Positions 1 through 8,325 of a DNA stretch of 64,000 bases are shown here, piece after piece; the first letter of the stretch is position 1, and each line of letters begins with the position of its first letter. Under the pieces are notes generated by a model. The model saw only the letters and a list, made by a program, of their open reading frames with translations. It was not told the origin of the DNA and made no database searches. A program made the position numbers and the translations under genes. The stretch is taken from assembly GCA_964465145.1 (NCBI GenBank), contig CAYXJR010000001.1, positions 1 to 64,000 of the forward strand, given 5' to 3'. The stretch comes from JAUVKA01 sp964465145 (GTDB taxonomy: Bacteria; Bacteroidota; Bacteroidia; Bacteroidales; UBA12481).

Positions 1-256
1 AAAAAATGTCCTCCTCCTCCTCCTTACTTTGATCGGCCAGGGCTGCTGGTAACCTGAGAATAGCATCATTGATGACCTTGAAAACCTCCAGGATCTCCTT
101 CATTGTTGTGAATTTCTCTATTCTTCTCTCAATCTGGCGCAGTAATTTCATCCTTACGACCATGGCTTCCTTAACGAAGGATTCATTGGAAACATCCTCC
201 TCATTGAGAGCTGGTTCCTCTTTAAGTTTCTCTGCATGGATTGATAACATAATCAT
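1..256 (-). CDS. Hypothetical charged helical protein, 3' end outside window
   Basis: The minus strand is open from an ATG at 256 (second in-frame ATG at 250) through position 1, so the protein continues beyond the window. The visible 85 or so residues are rich in Glu, Lys and Arg, with heptad-like leucines around residues 35-60 and an acidic EEEEED stretch near the window edge. This suggests an alpha-helical or coiled-coil protein. There is no signal peptide or membrane segment. I do not recognise the family and propose no function. Confidence 0.5.
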   Translation of the reverse strand, partial: MIMLSIHAEKLKEEPALNEEDVSNESFVKEAMVVRMKLLRQIERRIEKFTTMKEILEVFKVINDAILRLPAALADQSKEEEEDIF

Positions 257-417
257 AAATTTAATATGTCATACAAATATACTCATTAAGTCTCATTAAT
301 AAGCTGTTAATTAAATTATATTTGTTGATTTCCTGGTTTAGTTTTCAACAAAGGACCGGATAGGTGCCCTGAAAACCTGCTTTTCGGATTTTGGGAAGAT
401 TGGGTAGTGGAAAAGAC

Positions 418-600
418 GAACCGATAAACCAGTCCTCGCCGGACCAACCAACCAATCTGACCACCTTCCGCCAAACACATTTATCAATAGCAGCCGATGC
501 TAATTGACCACCCACACCTGAGCAAATATGCGACTTAAAACTTACTGTCAAATGGTGTCCGTAAGCCTCACAAGGAGATAGACAACTTAAAACGGCCAGG
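418..600 (-). repeat. Dispersed repeat R1, copy C (IS21-end-like)
   Basis: Read on the minus strand, this stretch shares an ordered series of blocks with 6587-6811 and 13357-13578: a TGAGGTGTGGGTGGTCAA-type block, a TCGGCTGCTATTGATAAA block, a GCGGAAGGTGGTCAG block and a GGTCCGGCGAG.ACTGG block. It is the most diverged of the three long copies. The reiterated GGTGGTCA...CGG units resemble the repeated termini of Bacteroidota IS21-family elements (inference). A 68-residue ORF across it is repeat-derived and not a convincing gene. Confidence 0.6.
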
Positions 601-647
601 GTGTAATTTAGGCGGCTTTTCCATGTATTAAGTATTCGTGAAAATGA

Positions 648-2498
648 TTACTTCCCGATCGCTTTCAACACTCTGTCTTCCTGAATTACAACGTCTTTCA
701 TTAGCAAATTAAAGGGAAATTGTTTAAGTTTTGAGTTCTTAAAACCATCAAGAATATTCAAAAGTGTTGAAGCGGTTATCAATGACAAATTAATCTCATA
801 ATCAAGACCACAGTCCATAATAAAATCATCAGAAAAGTCAGGAGCGACTAATAATGACTTAATAACTTTAAAATTGTTTTTTGTCGCAAGATTAGAATAC
901 GCTTTTAATTGCCTTGAGACTGAGCTGAATTTATTATAACCGCTTTCCTTGATTGTTTTACATTCAATAATTATTAACTCATCATTGCCGATTATTATGA
1001 CAATGTCTATTTTATCCTTGTTTGTATTGAGTTGCTTTCTTAATTTTTCGTCAACGTTGAGTCCAAGTTTACTGAATATGGTTTTTGTAAGTTCTTCGAA
1101 TTTTGAACCAAGTTCACTTTCCTTAATAATAATTCTATTTTCTTTTAGCGCATGGAGATTTCGAAATCCAATGTTTTCATAATTCTCAAGATATAGGTTA
1201 TCAGAGTCTTTATAAGTGTCGAGAATATTGTTTATTAAATCTCCTCTCGTCTTTATCGTCTTTGTTGTGCAGAATTTCTCAAGTTCATTTTCTGGAATAA
1301 TTTCAAGTACATCTCGTGGTTTTATATTGTAATCAAGCAGATTATTACTCAAGAGAACGTTATCTTCCTGAAGTTCAAATTCAGTCTTTATCAATTGATT
1401 CAGATCAGGAAGAACTTCTCCAATTTCTATCAATAGTTTCTCATATCCATCAATCGAGATTCCAACTTTTTCGTCCCGTTCTATGTCCTCAAAATACTTT
1501 ATGAGATTACTGACTTTGTCTTCAATTGTAATACCTTTTAATGCTGGTGAAATCTTCAATCCCTTATCACACAATTCATTGATTTGTTTCTTCTTATCTG
1601 TAACGTTTGTTCCATCTTTATGTATATCATTTATTAGAACATTTGTAATTGATATACCCTCCTTAATAATTGCCTTAATTTTTAATTCAAGAGATAGTTT
1701 CCAATCAATATTGTATCTCCTGCAAATTAGGTTCACTTGAGATTCCCTTAATAATCTTAGAACACGTCTAAAAAATTTGTCAGCAATTTCTTTCCCTCTC
1801 ACTTTACGCAAAATTTTAATAACCTCGTCTGCTACGTAGACTGTACTCGTTTTCTTACAATAGAAGATAACACCGATTGACTTCAAATCATTGATTACCG
1901 AGCCAATTTCCAGCTTTTTAACTGGAATAATTAAATAATTGATGAGTTTTATTTCTTCTTGAGAAAGACTGAGTTGCTGTGAAAGTGTGGATAATATGGA
2001 TTGCTCATCAGTTGTAATTTTAGTTTCTTGATTATTAAGCAGATCATTTGAGTATGCTGTATTTAAACAAGCTTTATAAATTTGATAATCTCTTCGCCTA
2101 GTATTTTCAATATTAGATTTTTCGTCTTGAATAGATTTCTCAAAGACTTTAATATTTTTATCCAAATTTTTCAGGTTTGCTTCATATAATCTTGCAAACC
2201 AATCTTGTTTCATTATGCAATTTCCGTCACGTGTTATTACATCTGATAATATATCAAGTTGTGACATCGTATTGGCAAACTCTGATTTAACGTAATCAGC
2301 AAACTCAGCCTCAATCAAATTAAAGACTTTTGCAATATTTATATTGTCTATATTCTTCAGAACTCTGCTTGAGTCACTTAGTATTTTATCAATCTCTCTA
2401 ATATTCTTTGGTGAGCCAGCAATGATTCCGTCAATAACTTTCAGGAAAGAGTTTTTTTCAAACGAATTCAGAATGTCAAGAATTTTTTCAAGTTTCAT
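648..2498 (-). CDS. Large helical protein with C-terminal PD-(D/E)XK nuclease domain
   Basis: This 616-residue protein has no signal peptide or membrane segment. Roughly residues 1-460 are mostly helical and not recognised. A restriction-endonuclease-like core lies near residues 465-560: an early Glu in GSKFEEL, Asp498 in KIDIV, then Glu512 and Lys514 in IIIECK, followed by a helix with Gln. This is the classic D...ExK layout of PD-(D/E)XK nucleases. Such domains are common in restriction and other defence proteins, but no methyltransferase or helicase partner is visible nearby. The nuclease fold is well supported; a defence role is inference. It stands alone, with a decayed region upstream. 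Confidence 0.75.
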   Translation of the reverse strand: MKLEKILDILNSFEKNSFLKVIDGIIAGSPKNIREIDKILSDSSRVLKNIDNINIAKVFNLIEAEFADYVKSEFANTMSQLDILSDVITRDGNCIMKQDWFARLYEANLKNLDKNIKVFEKSIQDEKSNIENTRRRDYQIYKACLNTAYSNDLLNNQETKITTDEQSILSTLSQQLSLSQEEIKLINYLIIPVKKLEIGSVINDLKSIGVIFYCKKTSTVYVADEVIKILRKVRGKEIADKFFRRVLRLLRESQVNLICRRYNIDWKLSLELKIKAIIKEGISITNVLINDIHKDGTNVTDKKKQINELCDKGLKISPALKGITIEDKVSNLIKYFEDIERDEKVGISIDGYEKLLIEIGEVLPDLNQLIKTEFELQEDNVLLSNNLLDYNIKPRDVLEIIPENELEKFCTTKTIKTRGDLINNILDTYKDSDNLYLENYENIGFRNLHALKENRIIIKESELGSKFEELTKTIFSKLGLNVDEKLRKQLNTNKDKIDIVIIIGNDELIIIECKTIKESGYNKFSSVSRQLKAYSNLATKNNFKVIKSLLVAPDFSDDFIMDCGLDYEINLSLITASTLLNILDGFKNSKLKQFPFNLLMKDVVIQEDRVLKAIGK

Positions 2499-2928
2499 AG
2501 CGACAATTTTTTAATCAAGATATTTTCTGAGAGTTTTATAAATGCAAAAGATATCGTAAGTCACACAGGTGCATAAATGTACCACATTCTGAGTAAAAAG
2601 GAAATGATAAAGAGCGGTATTTTGATGGACTGGACAAACCGGAATAGATTTCAACCCTCGCCGGTCAGTTTGATCCAATCTTTCTAAACGTAAAGGATTA
2701 AATATGATGTCATCATCATCCGCTGCATCAAGAACGAGTAATTCACGATACATTCCTAATTGCGAAAAAATGTACATTGTTATTTACCGTTTACAACAGC
2801 ACTTGCAAATGTTCTAATTAGCATTTTTTTATCTTTAGTTCGCTTATATAGATGGATAAATAAGCTGATTATGGAAAATAGCGGAAAGGTTTCTTAAGTA
2901 ATAACAGAGTTTTTAGGAAATTCACCCT
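2499..2928. other. Intergenic region with leader-like motif, no convincing gene
   Basis: This 430-bp gap separates the divergent nuclease and symporter genes. A minus-strand ORF at 2511-2777 has odd composition and no family resemblance, so I do not call it. Positions 2845-2880 carry a diverged copy of the TATATAGATG...ATGGAAAATA leader motif that precedes the DUF1016 genes near 61-63 kb. The stretch near 2640-2690 (ACCGG and CCGGTCAGTTTGAT words) is faintly similar to IS21-type end units. Confidence 0.4.
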
Positions 2929-4182
2929 ATGAATAATACTTATAACTTTAAGTCGAATATGAAGAAAATCCTTAATATTCCTTTACACTGGCAAATATTG
3001 GCAGGATTAGCCTTGGCGGTACCTTTTGGATATTTCTTTACCGGACAGGTGAAATATGTGAGTTGGATGGGTGATGTTTTTCTCAATGCTCTAAAAATGA
3101 TCATCATCCCGCTGATCCTAAGCTCGTTAATATCAGCTGTAACAAATATAGGTGCAGGGAAAAACCTAGGGCGAATTGGTTTGAAAACTCTGATTTACTA
3201 TGTTTCTACAAGCTTGCTGGCAATTGTGACAGGTTTATTCCTTTTCAATATTATCAGGCCTGGTAAGGATTCAGACCTGGATCTTATCCAGGATGTCTCA
3301 AATCTTGGGCTTGACAGGACTTCCTTTGGAGAAACAATTAAGAATATAATTCCAACAAATATTTTCGAATCCCTATCCTCAGGAAATATCCTTTCAATTA
3401 TCTTTTTTGCCATCTTATTTGGTTTCTTTATAACAAGAGTCTCAGATAAACCAAGAATTTTTCTAACCGACTTCTTCGACTCTATCTACAAAGTAATGAT
3501 GAAGTTAACCCTCTTTGTTATCAGGTTTACTCCTCTTGGTGTATTTGGAATCGTTGCCAAAGTTGTTGCTGATAATATAGATAACCTGCTAAGTTTAGCC
3601 GGAAGTATGGGAATTTATATGCTTACGGTTGTGATTGCTCTGATAATCCATGCTGGACTGACATTACCTCTTATTTTGAGGTTCCTTGGGAGGTCAAATC
3701 CGCTTAAGCATTTCAGGAATGTAATAACTCCTCTATTAACAGCCTTCTCAACTTCCTCCGCGGCTGCAACACTACCTTTGACGATGGATGCTGTTGAAAA
3801 GAAGTCAGGAGTCTCAAATAAGATCACATCTTTTACTCTCCCCCTGGGGGCCACAATCAATATGGATGGAACAGCGCTATATGAATGCGTTGCAGCTATG
3901 TTTATTGCAAAGGTATATGGATTAGACCTGGGTTTAACAGAGCAGCTGATTGTAGTATTCACAGCCTTACTGGCTTCAATCGGAGCTGCTGCTATCCCGA
4001 TGGCAGGGCTCCTGATGATAACCATAATCCTATCGGCACTGGGACTTCCCCTGGAAGGGGTTGGACTAATTCTGGCCGTCGACCGTCCCCTTGATATGAT
4101 CCGAACTGCTACCAACGTATGGAGTGATAGTATAGGAGCTGCAGTTATTGCCAGGTCTGAAGGGGAAAAGTTGAAAATTTAG
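2929..4182 (+). CDS. Dicarboxylate/amino acid:cation symporter (DAACS family)
   Basis: A 417-residue polytopic membrane protein of the glutamate/aspartate/C4-dicarboxylate symporter family (GltP/DctA type), which moves anionic substrate inward with H+ or Na+. Family signatures are visible: the N-terminal LHWQILAGL helix, a Ser-rich hairpin loop (TAFSTSSAAATLP) near residue 280, and the NMDGT cation/substrate motif near residue 312. Length matches the family. The start may be the ATG at 2929 or the in-frame ATG at 2959, which would leave a short cytoplasmic N-terminus. It is monocistronic. Substrate cannot be told from sequence. Confidence 0.93.
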   Translation: MNNTYNFKSNMKKILNIPLHWQILAGLALAVPFGYFFTGQVKYVSWMGDVFLNALKMIIIPLILSSLISAVTNIGAGKNLGRIGLKTLIYYVSTSLLAIVTGLFLFNIIRPGKDSDLDLIQDVSNLGLDRTSFGETIKNIIPTNIFESLSSGNILSIIFFAILFGFFITRVSDKPRIFLTDFFDSIYKVMMKLTLFVIRFTPLGVFGIVAKVVADNIDNLLSLAGSMGIYMLTVVIALIIHAGLTLPLILRFLGRSNPLKHFRNVITPLLTAFSTSSAAATLPLTMDAVEKKSGVSNKITSFTLPLGATINMDGTALYECVAAMFIAKVYGLDLGLTEQLIVVFTALLASIGAAAIPMAGLLMITIILSALGLPLEGVGLILAVDRPLDMIRTATNVWSDSIGAAVIARSEGEKLKI

Positions 4183-4354
4183 AGCGAAATTTCTCAATTT
4201 TCCCAACTCCAACCCACATATTGTACGATATATATGGCCTCGTGTAGAAAGTACCTTTAACGGTATGATTTTGTCATTTAATGACGTGGTATCTAAATGA
4301 TAATATGGATTTCCAAATAGGTGAACAAATGGCCAATTATAAGAATAATAGGCC

Positions 4355-4396
4355 CCACTCAACACACTGAGCAATTTCGTTTTCATTAAGGCATCT
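4355..4396 (+). repeat. 42-bp direct repeat, copy 1
   Basis: Forty of 42 bases match 5561-5602 in the same orientation (CCACTCA.CACACTGAGC.ATTTCG and onward). The two copies bracket the yitT-family gene, with copy 1 just beyond its 3' end. Confidence 0.85.
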
Positions 4397-4405
4397 GCCT
4401 GAAAG

Positions 4406-5377
4406 TTATAGTTTCAGTGATCTTTTTTTTATCATGCCTCCTTTTACGTCTTTTATACTATGCGATACGATAAATGCATCTTTATCAATTTTATCTAGCT
4501 CTGTTTGTAGTTTTGCTAATTCTAACCTTGTGATCAATGTATAAACAATATCTGTTTGTTTCAAAATTTCACCTCTTTTAGCATAACCCTTTTTGCCAGA
4601 ATATAAAGTGCATCCTCTTCCCATTTTTTCAATGATCGCTAGTCTGATTTCTTCGCTTTTATCTGATATAATTGTTACACCAATAAACTCTTCTATTCCT
4701 GACACAATAAAATCAACGGTTTTTGATGCTACTAAATATGTCAATATTGCATATAATGCAATTTCAATCGTAAATATATATGCTGCAACCAAAAAGATAA
4801 TAACATTAATTATCAAAATTACGTCTCCAATTGTCAATGTGGTTTTCCTGCTGATAAAAACAGCTAGCACCTCAGTTCCATCAATAACAGAACCACCACG
4901 AATTGCTAACCCAATTCCCAGCCCTAAAAAGAAACCACCAAAAACTGCAACAAGTAATTTGTCATCAGTAATAATGGGAACGGGTATAAAATGAACTGAA
5001 ATAGCAAGCAAAATAATTGCAATCAAACTTCTATAGGCAAATTGTCTGCCTATTGTGGGATATGCCAAAAGAATGAAAGGGAGGTTTATTGCAACCAGTA
5101 GTATTGATAATGGCACTCCAGTCAATTCAGTTGAAATAAGGGAAATACCTGTTACGCCTCCATCAATAAACGAATTAGGCAGTAAAAATCCATTTAATCC
5201 AAAACTGGCTGATAATACCCCTAAAATAATCAAGAAGCTATCCCGAATTATGTGAGCAACCTCAACTTGTACTTTTCCTATTTCCCTCTCAACTTGCTTT
5301 AAAGGAAGCTTTTGCTTTTTATTTCTAAGTCGACGGTTTACTGCCTCAGCTATGATATATTGAAAAATTGGGTTCAT
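4406..5377 (-). CDS. YitT family membrane protein (DUF161 + DUF2179)
   Basis: The product is an inner-membrane protein of about 323 residues. After a basic N-terminus come a membrane domain with about six segments (residues about 45-220) containing the family's GVTGIS and GSVIDGTEV stretches, and a cytoplasmic DUF2179 domain (about 225-315) containing GRGCTLYSGKKGY. This order and length match YitT proteins, whose function is not established. I chose the ATG at 5377; an in-frame TTG at 5392 would add five residues. Both sides carry a 42-bp direct repeat, so the gene may have moved or been duplicated as a cassette (inference). Confidence 0.9.
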   Translation of the reverse strand: MNPIFQYIIAEAVNRRLRNKKQKLPLKQVEREIGKVQVEVAHIIRDSFLIILGVLSASFGLNGFLLPNSFIDGGVTGISLISTELTGVPLSILLVAINLPFILLAYPTIGRQFAYRSLIAIILLAISVHFIPVPIITDDKLLVAVFGGFFLGLGIGLAIRGGSVIDGTEVLAVFISRKTTLTIGDVILIINVIIFLVAAYIFTIEIALYAILTYLVASKTVDFIVSGIEEFIGVTIISDKSEEIRLAIIEKMGRGCTLYSGKKGYAKRGEILKQTDIVYTLITRLELAKLQTELDKIDKDAFIVSHSIKDVKGGMIKKRSLKL

Positions 5378-5560
5378 TAAACTCGGTTCCAAATTCTTAT
5401 TTCGATACGATGCAAAGCTCTTTGTGTTTCATCAGGCATCTTGTATAAAAATAGCATATTCCGAACAGATAGAATATGATTAGTAATGATTAATATCCAG
5501 TTATTAATAAAATGTTTGCGTATGATTGTTAAAACCAGCTGGACAGAGCTGCAAAGCTAA

Positions 5561-5602
5561 CCACTCAGCACACTGAGCGATTTCGTTTTCATTAAGGCAT
5601 CT
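5561..5602 (+). repeat. 42-bp direct repeat, copy 2
   Basis: Partner of 4355-4396 with two mismatches. It lies about 180 bp upstream of the yitT-family start. The surrounding gap (5378-5735) holds no gene, but a leader-motif copy follows at 5625-5658. Confidence 0.85.
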
Positions 5603-5624
5603 TTTCATAACAGGTCTTTATGAG

Positions 5625-5658
5625 TATAGATGCAGGAATGAGTGGAAAATGGAAAAAT
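5625..5658 (+). repeat. Dispersed leader motif copy
   Basis: TATAGATGCAGGAATGAG followed by TGGAAAATGGAAAAAT matches the 5' leaders of the DUF1016 genes (60930, 62040, 62977) and the orphan copies at 2845 and 59006. No DUF1016 gene is here, so this copy is an orphan. Confidence 0.5.
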
Positions 5659-5735
5659 CAGATCAACTTTTTTCTGAAATCATTGGTAAATACCCAGAAT
5701 GGGCATAAATTCATGGCAACCTAAAATTTTAGCTC

Positions 5736-6523
5736 ATGAGCAAATTATTAACTTTTTTAATATTAATATTTGCTACTTCAGCAATTATTGGACAGGAGAC
5801 TGATAGTCTAAATACAGGTACTTTTATTGATATCAGAGATGGTCAAGAGTACAAATCAGTAAATATAGGATCTCAAATATGGATGGCAGAAAATCTGCGT
5901 TATCTTCCTGAAGTAAGTCCATCTTCTGAACCAGAATTTGTATTTCCTCCATCTTCTGATACGTTATCAACAGAAAAATTTTATTATGTCTATGATTATC
6001 AGGGGACCAATATTTCCAAAGCTAAGGCAACAGATATTTATATTGCCTGTGGAGTCCTATACAATTTTGAGGCTGCCAAAACAGCTTGTATGTGTGGGTG
6101 GCATTTACCATCTGATGAGGAATGGAAAACACTTGAAAAGTATTTGGGTATGAACTCATCTGAATCGGATGAGGGGGGGGGAAATCGGATAGTAATAACT
6201 TCCGTAATTCCGGGGATGTAGGCAAAAAACTCAAATCCATATCAGGTTGGATTGAAGATGGTAATGGGAATAATAGCAGTAGTTTTAACGCCCTTCCTGG
6301 AGGTAACCGCTACTACTATGGTGAAGGTTGTGGCCGCTATGGCCAAGATGCCATTTTTTGGTCATCAACCAAAAATGACTCATCCGACGCTTGGCCTCCT
6401 TTTGCACCATGGTACCGGATGTTGGGCTACGTGTCCGATGGTGTTTGGAGGGGCCACACCAACCGCAATAGCGGATTTTCGATTCGTTGTCTCAAGGATG
6501 AAGTGCGCCCAGAGACTCAATAG
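5736..6523 (+). pseudogene. FISUMP-domain secreted protein, frameshifted at a G9 tract
   Basis: The gene encodes a signal peptide (hydrophobic residues about 4-18) and a FISUMP domain: DGQEYKSVNIGSQIWMAENL, then GVLYNF, then WHLPSDEEW. The reading frame ends at 6221, but the missing C-terminal half (GKKLKSISGW, FNALPGG, IFWSST, GFSIRCLKDE) continues in another frame to a TAG at 6521-6523. The switch falls in a run of nine G at 6173-6181; ten or seven G would restore one protein of about 262 residues. Function of the family is unknown; members are secreted and surface-associated. It could be phase-variable, decayed or a sequencing error. Confidence 0.85.
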
Positions 6524-6586
6524 TGATACAAAGGCACATTGCATTATTAAACTGGCTGAGCGAACTATAATCAAGATAACGTGGGA

Positions 6587-6811
6587 TCTCCTGCAAGGTG
6601 GGAAAAACGGATATGTTGACCAGTCCCTGCCGTTTGAGGTGGACCAGTCCCGATAAGGTTGCTTAATACGGTTTGCGACTTCTCTGAAAGCCTCACCGTT
6701 GCTGAGATATGGGTGGTCAAATTGCTTCGGCCGCCATTGATAAACGGGATCGGCGGAAGGTGGTCAGTAGGTCCGGCGAGTACTGGTTTTTTTGAGCGTT
6801 TTTTCCATTCA
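6587..6811 (+). repeat. Dispersed repeat R1, copy A (IS21-end-like)
   Basis: About 220 bp, collinear with 13357-13578. Shared blocks include CAAGGTGG.AAAAAC, AAGGTTGCTTAA, ACTTCTCTGAAAGCCTCACC, ATGGGTGGTCAAAT, ACAAACGGGATCGGCGG and TTTTTTGAGCG. It begins shortly after the FISUMP remnant and ends within a few bases of the stop codon of the FGGY kinase. The non-coding, reiterated GTGGTCA...CGG composition suggests remnants of IS21-family element ends. Confidence 0.7.
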
Positions 6812-6817
6812 ATTGGG

Positions 6818-8314
6818 TTAAAAGAATGTTTTTTTCAGCGAAGGGTACAATTTCTTATACAAGCTGAATTTCTGATCATAGTCTCTCTTGGGATCCGGCA
6901 TTATTTTCACAACCGGCTTCACCCAGCTTTCGGCTATTTCAATAACTGCTTGATTTGTGTGTGCTGCCCTGGCAAGTATTGCTACTCCCATACAACCTGC
7001 TTCGCTGCAATCAAGGACTGTAATAGGCATACCTAATACATCTGCTTTCAACTGGACCCATATCTGCGAATTTGCCCCTCCTCCAATTACCCTTAATTCC
7101 TTAACCTCATATCCGGATTTTTTGAGAATTTCCAGATTCAGCTTCATCTCCATTCCCACACCCTCCAATAATGCTTTGATTATTTCTCCTCGAGTGGTGG
7201 ATAAATCCAATCCTATGATAGCTCCTTTTACTGAGGTATCAAAATATGGGGTACCCGTAGCAGTGAAATAGGGAAGAACCAGTAATTTGGTAGGTGATTC
7301 AGGCATTTTATCCAATAATAGATCATAGGGATTCAGATTATTCCTCTCAGCTTCCAAAATTTCGGCACCTCCAAATTCATCCCTGAACCATTTCAGAAGA
7401 TTCCCCCCTGTAAGACTATATGCAACTGTGGTATACATTCCTTCAACAGCATGGTCGAATGTGCATAAGTTGCTTTTTCTTAAGGTGTTTGAAAATACTG
7501 CTTTCCTAAAGGCTGGAGTGATGCACTCAACTGTACCTGAGGAATAAACAGCCATTCCATCCTTAACAACACCGGCACCAAGGGCACAACAAGGCTGGTC
7601 GTGCCCCCCGACAACAATAAATGTTTGATTCAAAAGATTTAAGCTCTTCGCAATATCCTCGTGGACATAACCTATCTTCGACCCTGATAACATAGGCTTA
7701 GCTAGTTGTTCTTCCTTTATTCCAACAGCGTCCAATATTTCCTTGCTCCAGCAATGGTTCACAACATCGAATAGCATGGTCCTACCCGCCAGTGACCATC
7801 CCATAGCCGGATCTTTTATACCCAGCCTGTATTCAAGCAAGTCTTCGAAACAAAGAATTCTATGGGTTTTTCGCCATACTCCAGGCATGTGTTGTTTCAC
7901 CCAAAGTATTTTGAACAATGAAAACAATGGATGGGGAGTATGGCCTGTAATGTGGTATAATTTTTCTTCCCCAAATTCCTTTGCCCAGCTTTCAGCATAT
8001 TCCTTTGCTCTGGTATCAGATGAAACAAATGCATTTGAAAGTGCATTTCCATCTTTGTCGACAAGAGTAAAAGCCTCTCCCTGGCTGGAGATTCCTATAC
8101 CAATAACAATATAGGGAAAGGCCTGTTTTGCAGACTCTTTAATTACCTTAAAACACTTTTCAATTACTTCATCGGGATCCAGCTCTGCCCAACCCTCATT
8201 TTTTGAGATAATGTTGTATTCCCTGTGAGAAATAGAAAGCTGCCTGCCATTTTCATCAAAAACAACAGCTTTGCATCCACTGGTTCCTATGTCAATACCC
8301 ATGTAACAATTCAT
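6818..8314 (-). CDS. FGGY family carbohydrate kinase
   Basis: This ATP-dependent sugar kinase of about 498 residues is related to xylulokinase and gluconokinase. The N-terminal phosphate-binding MGIDIGTSGCKAVVFD motif opens the first actin-like domain, the catalytic Asp region is GGHDQPCCALGAG near residue 245, and the adenosine motif GGGANSQIW lies near residue 420. It closes an isomerase-mutarotase-transporter-aldolase-kinase operon, so it probably phosphorylates the ketose before aldol cleavage. I chose the ATG at 8314, 12 bp after the aldolase stop; an ATG at 8338 would overlap that gene and add eight residues before the conserved start. Substrate unknown. Confidence 0.9.
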   Translation of the reverse strand: MNCYMGIDIGTSGCKAVVFDENGRQLSISHREYNIISKNEGWAELDPDEVIEKCFKVIKESAKQAFPYIVIGIGISSQGEAFTLVDKDGNALSNAFVSSDTRAKEYAESWAKEFGEEKLYHITGHTPHPLFSLFKILWVKQHMPGVWRKTHRILCFEDLLEYRLGIKDPAMGWSLAGRTMLFDVVNHCWSKEILDAVGIKEEQLAKPMLSGSKIGYVHEDIAKSLNLLNQTFIVVGGHDQPCCALGAGVVKDGMAVYSSGTVECITPAFRKAVFSNTLRKSNLCTFDHAVEGMYTTVAYSLTGGNLLKWFRDEFGGAEILEAERNNLNPYDLLLDKMPESPTKLLVLPYFTATGTPYFDTSVKGAIIGLDLSTTRGEIIKALLEGVGMEMKLNLEILKKSGYEVKELRVIGGGANSQIWVQLKADVLGMPITVLDCSEAGCMGVAILARAAHTNQAVIEIAESWVKPVVKIMPDPKRDYDQKFSLYKKLYPSLKKTFF

Positions 8315-8325
8315 GCCCTGATGCT

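Noticed and set aside
345..551. Minus-strand 68-residue ORF
   Set aside because: It is read from repeat R1-C, and the same DNA in other copies is not open. It is not a gene.
2511..2777. Minus-strand 88-residue ORF next to the nuclease gene
   Set aside because: Odd composition, no family resemblance, partly made of IS-end-like words. Treated as non-coding.
3615..4115. Minus-strand 166-residue ORF inside the symporter gene
   Set aside because: It is a shadow of the DAACS gene in another frame; the plus strand carries all family motifs.
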